Assembly (NCBI RefSeq): GCF_000003815.2
Contig: NC_049983.1
Location: forward strand, 20,102,009-20,166,008
Length of the DNA: 64,000 bases
Direction of reading: 5' to 3'
Origin: Branchiostoma floridae
Lineage: Eukaryota; Chordata; Leptocardii; Amphioxiformes; Branchiostomatidae
A model generated the notes under the pieces. That model was not told where the DNA came from. It was given only the letters and a program-made list of their open reading frames with translations, and did no database searches. Shown piece by piece: positions 23,501 through 35,682 of this stretch; position 1 is the first letter of the stretch; every line of letters starts with the position of its first letter. A program made the position numbers and the translations under genes.

Positions 23501-26500
23501 GACGTTTAAGATAGCATCCACTATCTTTGGTGTCACTAACGAAAGATAGTGGATGTTGTCTGAAACATCTGACCGTTTCTAAAATCATATCCAGTTGCTT
23601 GATGTAACTGCTTTTTGTAGTAAAGATCACGAAGTTATGGAGAAAGACGTGCTACCACCCCCGGGGCGTCGCCAAAAGTTGTCTAAATAAAACTTATTTT
23701 AAAAGCAGATACGTTAACTATTTGCTGACCTTGCCCATCTGTATCTCCTCTTCTTGACGTTTCCTGTCCGACTGTTCTTCCACGATGACCGGAAGGGTGT
23801 GGGCACGTGACTTCGCGCGAGACGTCGCACGAGAGTTCTCTCTTCCACCTCGGGAATTCGAAGACCTGGCGAATAAAAAGAAGAAACAGGTTGAGGATGG
23901 TCCAAAAGAAATCCAGCTTTTGTAAAGGTTACTGTCCATGGCTGTGACCTAGATTGGATAATCCTAGCGTCTAATTTACATATACCGGTCCCTAATTTGC
24001 ATAATCGTGATATTGTTTCTGAATATTCAACTATTGATTAATGCTGATCTTTATAAAGTCATTGATGACCTGGAAGCAGCACGTTGAGCAGCCTTGATAA
24101 CGGCCTCAGTCCGAGCCTCGGCCCACCCTCGGGCGAAACCATTGGTCGGCCCGAAACCCAACCGCACATCCTCCGCCTCCGCACTTTTCGCCGTCGGCTT
24201 TCCAGCTACTCGTGCTGTGTGCAGAGAGCGTACAACGTTTAGTGTTTCAGTATTCAACTGAGTACCAATTAATCAATCAATGAATCAAACAGTCATTCGA
24301 TCAATCTATCGATACTGACCAATCAGAGAGGTAGAATAAAGAGGTCACCCTGCTCACCCGCGGCCTTCTGTATACTTGTTCCCGGCCGCCATCCCTGTTC
24401 CTGGGCCCTCTTAAAGTTCTCTATGGTCTGTTTGAAGTCGCCAGGGCTGTTATGTGTTGGTGCGGAGTTGAAGTACGTGGCACGAAACGACGGCAACTCA
24501 TCTACAAGGACAAAGGAGGAAAGAGCAAACCTTCAAACTTAATACGCAATGAGCTATATGCACATGGCTTCACAGACATTGCATGTCAAAGATACGTTTC
24601 TGCAGAAGCAGAGATGGTATATTTCACTTACTAATAGTTGTTACCATCTTTTAAGGCTGCGCTCTGTGGCTGTTTCATTTTTGTGCCTTAGCATAGGACT
24701 ATACGAAGGACGTTATTTAACGTCCTTGGTCGGACTAAGAAGTGTTCTTCCTTTTTTAAAGTACGTTATAATTAGTCTCAAGAGCAACGGAATGAATTAC
24801 AGCTGAACAAGTACTACACAAGAGTTCGTAGACCTCAGGCCTGCATGAAATGTATTGGGTTTCTGTAGACCTATTGTGTATTTTTGCCTTTTTGTCTGTG
24901 GTACGTGGTTGGAAAAATGAGCTTTTTACCATGTTGGTTGTGCACCATGCAAAAGTCTGACTCTGAAATTCCATTTTCTGAATTTGTAAGTTTGGACATG
25001 GATGAACATTACTTATTTTGGATTTCTTAAGTATGTAACCAACCACAGTACTTTGAAGTTGTTGAGACGCTACCTTTTTTGTCTCAGATGGCCCATGCAC
25101 ATGTAGTTACTCTGTCACATGATATACTAATATCTTCCTATTTCAATGTACTGACCTAATGCAGCTGCTAAGTCTCCTTGGTTTGTGTTCTTCCAATGAT
25201 ATTCATTAAAGATTTATTTCTGGGGTGTTATTCACTTGACATCGGAATGTTACTCGCATAATTTGACCAATGATACTTTTATCTGTAGTTCCATAGACAT
25301 TAGACAATATGATTAGTGGTAGCCCCCATGCAGCAGCAACAGTTAGTCCCCAGGGTGGTATGATATTTTCATTCAATCCATCCAACCCAAACCTAAATCT
25401 CCTGTAGTATCTAAGCCAAATTTAACAGCACAATTTACTATGAAAAATGTCCTTGTCAATCCCATTTATAGATGGCAAGCTGCTAGCAATGGAAGCTTTG
25501 AAAAGTTCAGAAGCTGTTGTAGTCAGAGCAAACACCCAGCAAACATCCCCGCAAACCAATGAGCAGTTGCTTAGAAGGGGAATTTCATCATATATTTGCC
25601 GCGACAAAATGCAACAAACGATACTGAATTCAAAACAGAACAAAGCTAAGCCTCCACCACTTAACCCTGCCTGTACCATAGATTAAGCAGGCCCAAAAAC
25701 CAAGCGAATATGACTAGCCCAAAACAACAAATTACCTGTATACAGTATGGAAATGGCATTACCAAAGAAACAAAAAGAAACACAGGACAAATCATACACA
25801 TACCTTTCTCTTATGCCCACACTCTATACAGTTCTCCTCCACATTAGAAAATTGCATCTTCTTCTGTTTAAGTTCAAGTTCAACCATGATTGCCAACAGG
25901 GTAAAGGAACTTGTACCGGAACTTAAAACTCAGTACTATACAGCTCTAGAAACACCACAAAGAGTAATAAGCAAACTCCAATTATACCTGACCAACAGAT
26001 ATATAATCTGGCACACTCCCGTCATCTGGCAAACTGTCAGTGCCACTAAGTAACCTGATACATTGAAGGTGGCCCAGGCCAGATGATGGTTCTACACCCA
26101 ACCATAATCTGTTTTTAAAACCAAGCAGATATTGGGAGGATGCCCCAACCACACTAAAACAGGGTCAACCTATACAGTATCAAGTTCAAGCACTAGGAGG
26201 CCCAAAATCAAACCTGACCACCAGGACACCACAAACAACTCACGTACCAAATTGCAACACAATGGCACCTTGCGTTCCGGAGATACAGCGCACGCCCCGT
26301 GCCCGCACAAAAGGTAACCTAAAATGTCAAGTTCAAGCACCAAGGGCGCCAAAATCAAAATTGAGCATTATTCAGCCACCGCCGACACATGTGCCAAATA
26401 TCATCGCGCCAGCACCAGCCGTTCAGAAGATATAACTCCGGAAACACCCCTCCCGGACACAAAATTCGACCTGCCGGGTCAAGTTCAAACGCGACAAGGC

Positions 26501-29500
26501 CCAAAGTCAATCCTAGGCAACAGGCAACAACCCCCCACCCATGCCCCAAAAATCGTCGCAATCGCGCGTATCGTTCCGGACACACAGCGCCAAAAGTGCC
26601 CAAAAAACACCAAAAATGCCACCTTCAATGTCAAGGTCAAGCGCCAGGAGGCCCAAAATCACACCTGAGTGTCAGGCTACCACCCCCAACCCACGTACCA
26701 AAAATCGTCGTGCTCGCACCATCCGTTCACGAGATACAGCGCCCTACATCCCCGGCTACCGAAAAGTTTCCACCAGCATCAAAACCATACCTGCATACAT
26801 GCAGGTAATGAATGTAACGGTATACTCACAAGAGCACTGCTCGAAATTTACGTAGTACTCATTTTGTTCCAAACGGCTGTTTAAACTATATTGCGTATTC
26901 TGAGCCAAACTGCTTCTATGCAACGGCGCATAGGTCGCAGCCTTCAGCCGACGAATCCTCATCCCTCACTAAAATAAAATAAAATTGATAACCATGCAAG
27001 ACTGTCCTAATGTTGTCCCTCCTCAATTTGTTGTGGTAAGCCAGTCGTACGACGCTTTACTCACGTTGTTCTTGCCTGTATTGTCCCGCATGTGCTAGCT
27101 GGCGAACCTCGTACGACGCCGGCATCTTGGGCGGTTTGTACACCGCCTCTATGAGGCTGTCCACGCGGGACCAGTCCGTCCGCCTGTCCTTGTTGCCGCC
27201 CTCGGTAGCGGGCCGCCGCTGCTGCTTGGGTTTGGGCCCGCCGTACCGCCTGACTGTGGCCGAGTGGACGTACTTGTTGGGGCGAGTGACATCCTTCTTG
27301 GTGGACCCTAAATGGGTGCTGCGTGCAAAATAAACAAAACTGTTTAAGAGCAACAAAAGTGCACTACTTAACGGATTACTTGGACTCGGCATTTTGACTA
27401 TTCTAGTACCATTCCTTTAAAACGCCACCTTCAGGCCTTATAATATTTGCTTTTACAGCGTATTTTCGCTTTCGCACAGGTATTCGCAGGTTGTTGGACC
27501 TAAAGGATCGAGCTCAAATTGACCATAGTACAATTTTATTTTATTTTCTTGATTCATAACAGCATAATATTAAAGTGGTTTTAATAATCCCAAGACAAAC
27601 AAACAAACAAACAAACAAACAAACAAGCACAATGAAATGCCTTGTATGATTGGTTCGCTGCCTACGCGTTTCGTCTTTCAATGCTGCATTGGGCGGGTCA
27701 GAATGGCCGTACCATTAAAGACACATGTTTTCTGGCTGTAAGATCAGCCCCTTTTAAACACAACGGTGGTCAAACAACACCCGTTTGGCCACAGCTTATT
27801 GATGACCACTGCCTACGGGTCAGTACAAAAGAGCATGAACTGGACCAGTCCTGCACCTGAATGGACGATTGTAAGAAGACCCAGCGCTTGGTTATCCATA
27901 TCATGACGCGTAAAATTAAATCCTCTTTTGTATTGTTCTCTGCTAAAACTAGTAAAAGGCGGCTGACGTAGGAGTGATGACTTCATTCCATGTGATTATC
28001 TAACGTCTTTTCAAGAGAATTGGGGCATTAAAATTCCAGCTGCAATCCTGGTTACCATAGGTGTGACATTTACAGTTTGTTTTTAAGCCATGTACAGCAT
28101 GCTGCGTCCACAGCGTACGGCACAGTTTATCTTTCAGAGCGCCATCTATCGACAAATACCAGATCTACCTTTATTAGCCACAGTTGAAATGTCCTGAGGA
28201 ACAAGGCGAATTAGTTGATGTATGATCTAAAAGATTTTGACAAATTTTGACAGGATGACAGATTTCCACACTTACACGGTCTAGACCACATCTACACCCC
28301 GAAGAAAAATCTAATCCCTCTGTTGTTATGATAATTATAGGGATTTGAGTTATGAAGGATAAACAACATGTTTTATACTTTGTAAGCCAGGTGTTCGTGT
28401 GATAAATGTCTGGATGGGAGCGTGGTTGAAGTCATGCACCAGATTGAATGTTTTACATGGCGTTTTATAGCAATTCCATACGTTAAGAACGGAAAAGTAA
28501 GGAATATTTCCTCGTTCCTGTACATAGTCTACCAAATGGTTATTTCTCGTAAGCATGTCTGACGTGATCCAATGCTGTTACTAGCGTGCCCCCCCCCCTC
28601 TTTTCTAGGTTCTTGTCGCTTTTGAATGTTTTATTTCCCTGGTAACATAAATCATTGCAAAGTAACATATCATGAGAAACACGTATGACCTGTACTGTTA
28701 GAGACAAATATCTGATGCTCTAATCTGTTTTCAAAGACCGAGCCGAACTAGCTGAAGTCTAATCTGTACCGTAGGACACAGTCCGACACACCTAGAAATA
28801 CGCCTATAATCCACCCACTTACACGGTCTATATATGTTCGGAATAACAGACTTTGGCCACCTAACACTATTGTATAGTTAATAACAGGGATTTGTCTTTT
28901 CTTATGACGGACAGTTTAAGTAGAGAAAGTGTGAAGAAAGCCAGATGTCTGTTTCTTTGAAGTTATTGTCAAGTATGAGACATATTCAATTTTCTAGCGC
29001 AATATTCTGTTGATGCTTTTCTGGACGTGTGTGTAAGTGTGTGTGTGTGTGGGGGGGGTGGGGGGGGGGTGCTTACCCATTCTAAAGCTTATCAACAGTT
29101 AAGAAAGGCAATATTCCTTAAAGTGACGTGGTAAACCGCACGCTGTTAACGTGATAGATAAAACCGACATTCTTGTCCCCAGAGGACCCTGTCCCGAACT
29201 TCAGCAGAATATTGACCCACAGTCTCGACATGCCTGGCTGCTATCTCGTTACTAAGGACGCCCAGGCACAGTTTATTAAAACATCTCCAACACACCTTGA
29301 CGTGTTTTAACCCTTAGAACAAAACACGGCAAACAAGTCGGCCACCTGGATGAACTCCAAGGTTTACTTCTAGATTAGATTATTTTCTTCTTGTGGACAT
29401 TAAGATTTAGTGTGATTTGTGGAGATAAGCTCTAAGGGGCGTTTAGATAAGAGGAGTCGACTTACAGCCTAGTTCCCACACGGAAAACGTGCTCCAGTGG

Positions 29501-31099
29501 TTTATATAAACTTAGTTATCAACCACGGATTGACTCATAAATCTAAACCGCCTGTCATCACAAAAGTATCGGCGTGGTTGGGGCATTTTCGTTCAGTAAG
29601 TGCTATTTGTAAACATGGCTGGAGTCATGGGTAAAAAAGTGTTACCAGGGCCAATGGCTGCGAGCTATCTTCAAGTGCTATCCAAAGGCGTCCGTAAGTT
29701 GTATGCACTTCCTCTAATTTGATTAGTCTCAACCAATAGAATCGCTGCAAAGTTTGACGAATGGTCACTGCCTCACTACCGTACACAGAAACCATATTTA
29801 AGTCTAGACCATACTTGAGACAAGCCTTATTTCGTTAAAGACGTGCTCATTGTTTAAAATCGTACTACAACAAAGACGCTGTCTCAGCTGGGAGTGTGGC
29901 TTGGACAAAACAGTAATGTTTTCATGGATCACAATGATACTGTTAAGGTATTTGGTCAGTAAACACAGGGTATTGAATCGTTAGTTTTTAACTGGTAACC
30001 ATTATGGCGTCGAATTCAAGAATAAAACTTTCAACAATTGATGTTGACTTGTCTTCTTGGGTAAATGTTAGAAATGAAAATAGGATGCAGTCACTAGTGG
30101 CTTGTTTAGTTCCTATAGCTAGCTAATGTCTCAGAAGAGGTTGCGACTTTTCTGAGTTCAAAGTCTGACTTTGTGTTACCACAACAAGCGTTGTTATTTC
30201 AGTCTCAAAGAAAACACCGCAAAGTATTTTTAACTTTACCTTTAAAAACCTTTAAATTATTTTCTGATAAAGTATGTAACACTTGTCTACGCAGCAATAT
30301 CTTCATATCATCCTTATTGGATATTTTGAGTGCTAAAATGCACAATAGAGCACTGTTTACTCATAACACTAAAACAGGTGTAGGCAGCTAACTTCGCGGT
30401 GTAAAAAAGGGTCAGAGACTCAAGCCCTTTGTGTTAGTCATCCAAAGCATAAACGTACAAAGACATCTTGCCCTGATTTCTGTATTGGTTCCCCAAATGC
30501 AAATGTTAGCTCACAGCCACAGGTCCCGCTGTATGTTGTACTTGACTGTAACAGTGCCGGCGTGTCGAACAATGGACGTGGTGCCTCCCGTTAAACGACT
30601 CGGAACCATGTCACGACCTTTCGATTTTTTTGTCGTGTTAGTCTAGCGACGTGAATTAATCTTTCTTTAAGATTGATCCTGTAGCTTGCAATAGTAATGA
30701 TAAGATATAAAAAACAGCACAGTACAGGCTGCTACAGGGTTAAGTGCACACTCGAAGCATGCCCGTAAGATCGCAAACTTTCGAACGTTTTGCAAGTTCA
30801 TACATAACATCATTATCAGACTCTTGAATAGTTCTGAACCACAAAGTGCACAACATAAATCACTTCTTGATTATTTACGCATGATTTACGAACTCCGTTT
30901 GTACGCAATAAAAACCTTAAGTGTGGTTATACACATATTTTGCAAGCTTGACATGATGACTCCGTACGTCTAGGTGTTTGCATAGTGAGACATTTCAATT
31001 ATGGAGGTATTTTAAGCAGGTGAGAACCACTTACCTGTACGCAGGCGGAGGTGTGACATACAGGTACCTGCCAAACGGCGCATCTATGTATTTCACCAT
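20506..31099 (-). CDS. Basic coiled-coil protein, unrecognised
   Basis: Exons on the minus strand, all phase-consistent: 31035-31099 (start ATG at 31099), 27065-27318, 24358-24501, 24070-24214, 23730-23865, 23204-23385 (minimal form), 20506-21256. They encode about 525 residues. The N-terminus starts MVKYIDAPFGRYLYVTPPPAY. Middle exons contain Arg/Ser-rich and Glu/Lys-rich helical stretches (DMEKWKQDRATDAYINEMEK, FRKQRHRRFFKDLEEVEHEQ, YFETVDQQRAQLKDLRDRYL), and the last exon ends in a Lys/Arg/Ser/Ala-rich tail. There is no signal peptide or membrane helix. A minisatellite multiplies the donor of the sixth exon, so units YEQIHIYHRQLR and YEQIHTYHRQLR may be added. I do not recognise the family. 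The shared interval with the next gene and the X-box-like sites suggest a ciliary or sperm-tail role, which is only a guess. Confidence 0.8.
21404..23226. repeat. 36-bp minisatellite over a splice donor
   Basis: About 50 tandem 36-bp units, plus strand consensus GTGTCTATCTGTTCGTACCT then GAGCTGTCTGTGGTAG. Variation is mostly at two spots (GGT/GGG/GGA/TGT after GTA, and TTCG/TTCA). On the minus strand each unit encodes YHRQLRYEQIDT and contains CTCAG|GTACGA, a good 5' splice site. The array starts within the coding exon that begins at 23385 and continues through the following intron to about 150 bp from the next acceptor. Two units (near 22261 and 23130) have a T-to-C change that makes an in-frame TAG. 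The array is interrupted by a 100-N gap at 22666-22765, so the copy number is uncertain. Confidence 0.95.
22666..22765. other. Assembly gap (100 N) inside minisatellite
   Basis: 100 N within the 36-bp array. The assembler most likely could not resolve the number of near-identical units. Confidence 1.
23454..23617. mobile_element. Foldback MITE
   Basis: Arms of about 75 bp form a near-complete hairpin. AAAAAGCAGTTAC plus CAAGCAACTG, GATTTTGGAAACGGTCAGAC and ATCCACTATCTTT on the left are mirrored on the right, with a central loop around GGTGTCACTAACG. It lies in the intron between exons 23730-23865 and 23204-23385 of the coiled-coil gene. No clear target duplication was found. Confidence 0.65.
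24706..24727. repeat. Perfect 22-bp palindrome
   Basis: AAGGACGTTATTTAACGTCCTT is an exact palindrome in an intron of the coiled-coil gene. The flanks show weaker inverted similarity (AGGACTAT against GTCGGACT), so it may be the core of a decayed element. Confidence 0.6.
26170..26780. repeat. ~150-bp tandem repeat, four copies
   Basis: Four diverged units begin with CAAGTTCAAGCACTAGGAGG-like sequence at about 26181, 26328, 26479 and 26633. Each contains CCCAAAATCA, a CACC...CAAAAATCGTCG block and CGTTCCGGAGATACAGCGC-like sequence. Period 147-154 bp. Confidence 0.75.
27596..27625. repeat. (CAAA)n microsatellite
   Basis: Seven to eight perfect tetranucleotide units in the first large intron of the coiled-coil gene. 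Confidence 0.9.
29615..29693 (+). CDS. Possible orphan first exon
   Basis: An ATG in good context (AAACATGGCT) opens 26 codons, MAGVMGKKVLPGPMAASYLQ and six more, and ends at a strong donor, GTAAGT. I could not find a convincing downstream exon before the antisense exon at 31035, so this may be chance or part of an antisense transcript inside the coiled-coil gene's intron. I do not recognise the peptide. Confidence 0.2.
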
Positions 31100-31918
31100 C
31101 CTGAAATTTAAAGTCTAACGGCTCTTTTGAGATTTTCTACTGCATCTCATGCGAGCATGTTATATCGTTGGAGGCTGTACATTGGCAACGAAGGCAACCA
31201 GCTTCATGTTCAAGAGTTGGTGTTTTCGTGTCAACAAATACAGCCCACCACGCCTAGGCCTTAGCCGCGGGAAACAAAGACAGCTTTTATATTGATACTC
31301 TAAACAAATCGACAGCTTACTACACTTCAGTGGGTGCATGGTGAGAGAAGGATCAGGTAGCCATTTTGTTGATATGCAAATGAGCTAGGACTTCTGACCA
31401 ATGGGAGAGAGGATCAGCATTACAGGTGTTCGTATCGTGTACCCTTAGATAAAATTGCTTCTTTTGAGTCTTAATGTAGTGAGTACTGTCATGATTTAAA
31501 GGAACATTGTTTTCGAAGACCCCCTGTGACTGTCCGTTAAGTAGGTTGCATAATTTGATTAAAACGCCGCGCGTTGGAAAAAGAAAAGTTTCACTAATGT
31601 AATGTTTAGGTAGGGGGGTTGTATACAGAAGTTTACATTGTGAAAAGATAAACGAAAACCAAACCCCCTCGAAGCCTGTGGTCGCGAAGGTCGTATCGAA
31701 GGTCCGACAGGCCTTTGTTCTCGACGTTATCTGGTAGCACAACCTAAACAAAGTCGTTCACTCGTGACACGATCGCATCGCAACGGAGAGATATTGTTGC
31801 AGCTGGTTCATTTTGTAGCGGTTGCGAAGGCAAGGGAACACAGACGCCGGCTGCCGGGTCCAGTGTAGGGACATTCATTTAGAACTCTTCGGTCTTATCG
31901 GCGCGTTTCTAGCCAACC
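31100..31918. promoter_or_regulatory. Shared intergenic region between divergent genes
   Basis: The start codons of the minus-strand coiled-coil gene (31099) and the plus-strand YNAL-motif gene (31919) are 819 bp apart, head to head. Two RGYAAC half-sites, GGCAAC at 31184-31189 and 31193-31198, lie about 90 bp upstream of the first. GTTGCGAAGGCAAG at 31821-31834 lies 85 bp upstream of the second and resembles an imperfect RFX X-box (GTNRCC, short spacer, RGYAAC). No TATA box is evident. Co-regulation by RFX factors is inferred. Confidence 0.4.
31821..31834 (+). promoter_or_regulatory. Candidate RFX X-box
   Basis: GTTGCG-AA-GGCAAG matches the X-box half-sites GTNRCC and RGYAAC except for the last base of each. 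The position 85 bp upstream of the ATG is typical for ciliary gene X-boxes. Confidence 0.35.
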
Positions 31919-34900
31919 ATGGCTACTGGAATCAGCAATAAGAGCTTGGCCTCGATGAGTTTGGAGGGGCGGGTGCTCATGAGCCCGCTGGCGAAGAAGT
32001 ACACGTTCATGGTCCGGTCCTGTCCGCTCAAACACAAGGATAAGATCGGCGACATCCATCCATTGCCGCCAATCACTGTCATGCACAACTTAGAAGAGGT
32101 AAGATCCAACTATTTCTGTCTAAAACTGATATTCATAATCAATTTAGATATAGCTAAAGCACTTTTGAGAGATACAGCTCAGAGGAAATTTTTGGTGAAG
32201 TTTTTGGTGATTTCCCGCCGCAGAAATACCCGTTGTTAGGTGGGTGGATAACAGATACGCGTGTACCAGTACGTAAACAGGAAGTGGACCGATACACGTT
32301 TGCTGACAAAATTTATACCGATTCAAACGTTCTTTCCAATCGCTGCAAGCACAGATTTTGAAACACCATCTTTACCCCACTTACAACAGCAGAATATTTT
32401 TCCAGATTAACAGCTTTCTGGCTTTTCCTAGAGTTACTTTTTTATGTTAAAAAAATCACCGCAAGGACAGCAAGGGTTCGGTGTCATTTGTTGCAAAAGT
32501 TTTAGACATATTGATCCACTATGTCGACTGTCGCTATCACAGTACAGGTGTTTTTGCTGGTTAAAAAGTTTGACCAGGGAAAACCAGAAAAAACTTTTCT
32601 CTAGCAAAAATTGTTTTCGTGCAAAATTCCATCTTACAGTGTTAATAACTGTGGGTCTTACTGCACATTGAATGTTGCTACCGAGTCCCTGACGATACTT
32701 GCACGTATTCGTCAAATGATCATTTTTTTGCGTACCGATCTTTGATCACAGTTCGGAGCCATTTCATTCATTTTGTTAAGTACTTTCTGATGTTGTTTTC
32801 AACAAGGAAAATAAAACAAGACTAATCATAATAAACGTTGAATTCTGTTCGATATGGTCCGAGAAGGCGAAAAATATGATTCCTACCAAAACATTACCTA
32901 GCAACAGTCGTGGTAACATTTACTCCCACTTGTTTGTTCGTCAGTTCATCTACTGTTTACAGTAGCGGGAAAATCTGATAACCAGAATCGAGAGATAAAA
33001 ACGTCTTCGATTTTCTATGCTGGTACATGTTAATGTGGGTGAAGTGCACACAGATCTTGTATCGTCGCTAAGATTCCACGCGAATAACAATCAAAGGTCA
33101 CGTTATAAGATAAGCCTTAATCGAAGGGTTTCAAAAATGTTATATTCAAAAATATTCTATTTTTATTTCAGTCGTTTGTCAACGACAGCATCCGGACGGA
33201 CACCATGCAGAACTCTCGCTTCTGTCGTCCGAAGCGCACGTCAATCATCCGGCCGTACAACGCGCTTCAGGACAAGCACGCCGTCGCCTACTTCCGCAGT
33301 CCCACGGTGAAGGATACGCTGGAGAGGACTCTCACTAACAAGGTACGGACACAAAAGCAATTCTTTACATGAATGATTGATAACAGTTTCTGTGTTACTG
33401 AACAGTTTAAAAAACATCGATCTGCCGTTACCTAAGGCATTCTTGATCAAGTGAAATAATTGTCTGGGAAAATAGGTACACTCTCGCTCAAGCTGATGCA
33501 TAATTATATATCAGTGGGTAAGTGTACGTATACATTCCAAACATGTAGGTTTTCACCGGTCGTCTACGTCGACAAAGTTACAAAACACGGATACATCTCT
33601 GCTCAGGATGAAGTCATTTTGAGCAACTAACTAATAATAAACAGTAGCTCACCTGACTGTCAATGTTTGAATGTCATCTTGTATGTTCATGAATCGCTGT
33701 AGCATGTTCTGTAGCGCATAAACACCCACGGAAAATATTAGCCTACCTCTTGTAAAGTTTTCCATTTCTACCAATTCGATATAGACTACAAGGCCATGTA
33801 GCTGTAGGAATGTAATCGAGAAGCTATTTTTCCGCAAGTTGGGTCAGGGGGAGCAGGGGTAACAATCAGGGGCCAGCGGCGGCTAAACAACGTTGTGTAC
33901 CCGTAAACATCTCAGCCAGTAACCGATGCCCTGCTCGTGTGATCCATGCCATTCATCCAACCGGGATGCTGTGGTCAAAACACGAGGGCAAACAAATATG
34001 GTACAAAAGATAACATCAACCTCATATGTTGCCTTCTTTTTCCATCAGTCTCTTCTCCAACGAACGCTTTAATCCTTCAGAGACAAAGGTTTGATATTGT
34101 GTGACGGTTTTCTGTCAACAGTCTTCGTGTTTAGATAAACACGCCGCAGCAATCTTACCTGACCCCTGAGATATTTGTGTCAAAGTTCTGATACTTAGTA
34201 CCTCTATTTCTTATTTTCCCCAAGACTATCAATATTAGTGATGAAACGACTCTGTCATTGCAGCTAGTATACTGTAGTAAACTACAATGTTCCGTTGTGA
34301 TGTTGCATTTTTGAGTAACACCAGTAGCCCCTGAAACGCCTTTGGTCTGCCTGATTTTACGCCTGTTGGCACGCGTCATGTTAAGCACCCGGGCCCGGTG
34401 GCGCACGCGCTTGGCCGTAATACCTTTACAGAGAAGGCTTATAGGGCCTTATACTGAGATGATAGGAATGAAGACTTGACGCCCCAAAGGATATTCGCCC
34501 GCACGCACTCATAAGCCTAAATATATATACTGGATGTCTTGGCATTTCAAGTCATTCGGATTCTGGGGGCCGTCCAGAGCGTGCGTCCCATTTAGTCTCC
34601 ACAAGACTGTGGGCTGGGGAAATAGTAGAAAGAAGCTGAGGTAGAATTATTAGAGTTTACTCCAAAAAGCAGTCCGTAAACTTCCCGGTGGGATGGGGAG
34701 TGGTTTGGAAATGTGACTGTAGCAGGGCCACTAACTTCAGAGCACGGCTAGATCGGCTCCACTCACCTTGGAAACGCAAAAGCCAATACGTACGGCAGAG
34801 CCTGATGTAGAATCTTCGTTTTCCCCCACAGGAGCTGTGGGAGACACCGCCCAGCAGGAACATGAACAAACTGTCCACACGAGGCCGGTCCTTACGGACA

Positions 34901-35682
34901 CCCACCCCTGCCACGCTGGTCAGGATGGAGGAAAACTTTGTGGTGGACAGCATCAAAACTAGCCACGCTGTCACCAAGTACAAACCGCTCATCCCGCCAT
35001 ACAACGCTCTAAGGTAAACCCGAATTGTCCAGCTTTGTAAAATGTATTGCTACTTAGATTGAATCCTGGAATTCTTAGTGATGTACGAAATACAAGACCC
35101 GACATATTGCATGAATTGCATTACGGATACATTCCAGTATATCCTGAATAGTAGTGATAGTCCACTGTGTTCTACTGCTGCAGTAGTCTAGACACTCTTG
35201 CAGCTGCAATCAGTCTTTCTTTACATCTTTCTACTTTGTCCTGTTGGTCGCGAGCTTCCTTAGCTCCCGTAGTCATTAGTAGTTTAGTTTTTATACTGGA
35301 TACTTGTTACACATCAGTAACACTTGTTAGACTGGTGATACAGTGGATCTAGAGCGTGAGGAAAGATGAAGCCAATCTCGGAAGTGTAACGACATGCTGT
35401 AAGCCACATCTCTGTTACGCTCCATTCCTATAATCTTCTAGAAAATACGAATGGCGGGTCCGGCATAGTCTCTGTGTTCTACGCGTCTTTTTTGGTTGTT
35501 GGTGGGCACTTCACACGTCTCTTAGAACACCGAGACTGAACAAGACCTTGCATCAACTTGTAGATTATACTATTTCCCCTAAATTTTCATTTTTTTTTAC
35601 TTTCAGGGACAACCATTCCCAGCACTATTTCCACTTCAAGGGAGTCAAAAACCTGCTGAAGACGACCGTCGGCGGACAATAA
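31919..35682 (+). CDS. YNAL-D-H-YF motif protein (ERICH3-like motif)
   Basis: Four exons, 31919-32098, 33172-33342, 34832-35013 and 35607-35682, join in phase to give 202 residues ending in TTVGGQ. The protein is basic, without signal peptide or membrane helix. Two copies of one motif occur: IRPYNALQDKHAVAYFRSPT then VKDTLERT, and IPPYNALRDNHSQHYFHFKG then VKNLLKTT. Each follows a Lys/Arg-rich segment, so it is an internal duplication. The pattern YN-L-DKH--YF----V--L is, from memory, similar to the N-terminus of ERICH3, a ciliary protein; this is resemblance, not an ortholog call. The head-to-head arrangement with the coiled-coil gene and the X-box-like site fit a ciliary role. The function is otherwise unknown. 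Confidence 0.8.

Larger units (their letters stand above)
24502..27064. other. Intron of coiled-coil gene
   Basis: A 2.6-kb intron. Besides the small palindrome and the ~150-bp tandem repeat at 26170-26780 I see no coding or RNA signal. The plus-strand open frames at 26132-26884 coincide with the tandem repeat and lack splice or start context. Confidence 0.6.
27319..31034. other. First intron of coiled-coil gene
   Basis: This 3.7-kb intron holds the CAAA tract, a GT/poly(G) tract at 29030-29070, and weakly similar segments around 28200-28500 and 28740-29000 that share ACTTACACGGTCTA and AGGGATTTG, suggesting an old local duplication. One possible antisense first exon at 29615-29693 is listed separately. 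Confidence 0.5.

Noticed and set aside
26132-26884. Several overlapping frames around 26.1-26.9 kb as a gene
   Set aside because: They follow the ~150-bp tandem repeat inside an intron, on the opposite strand to the host gene, without consistent splice sites.
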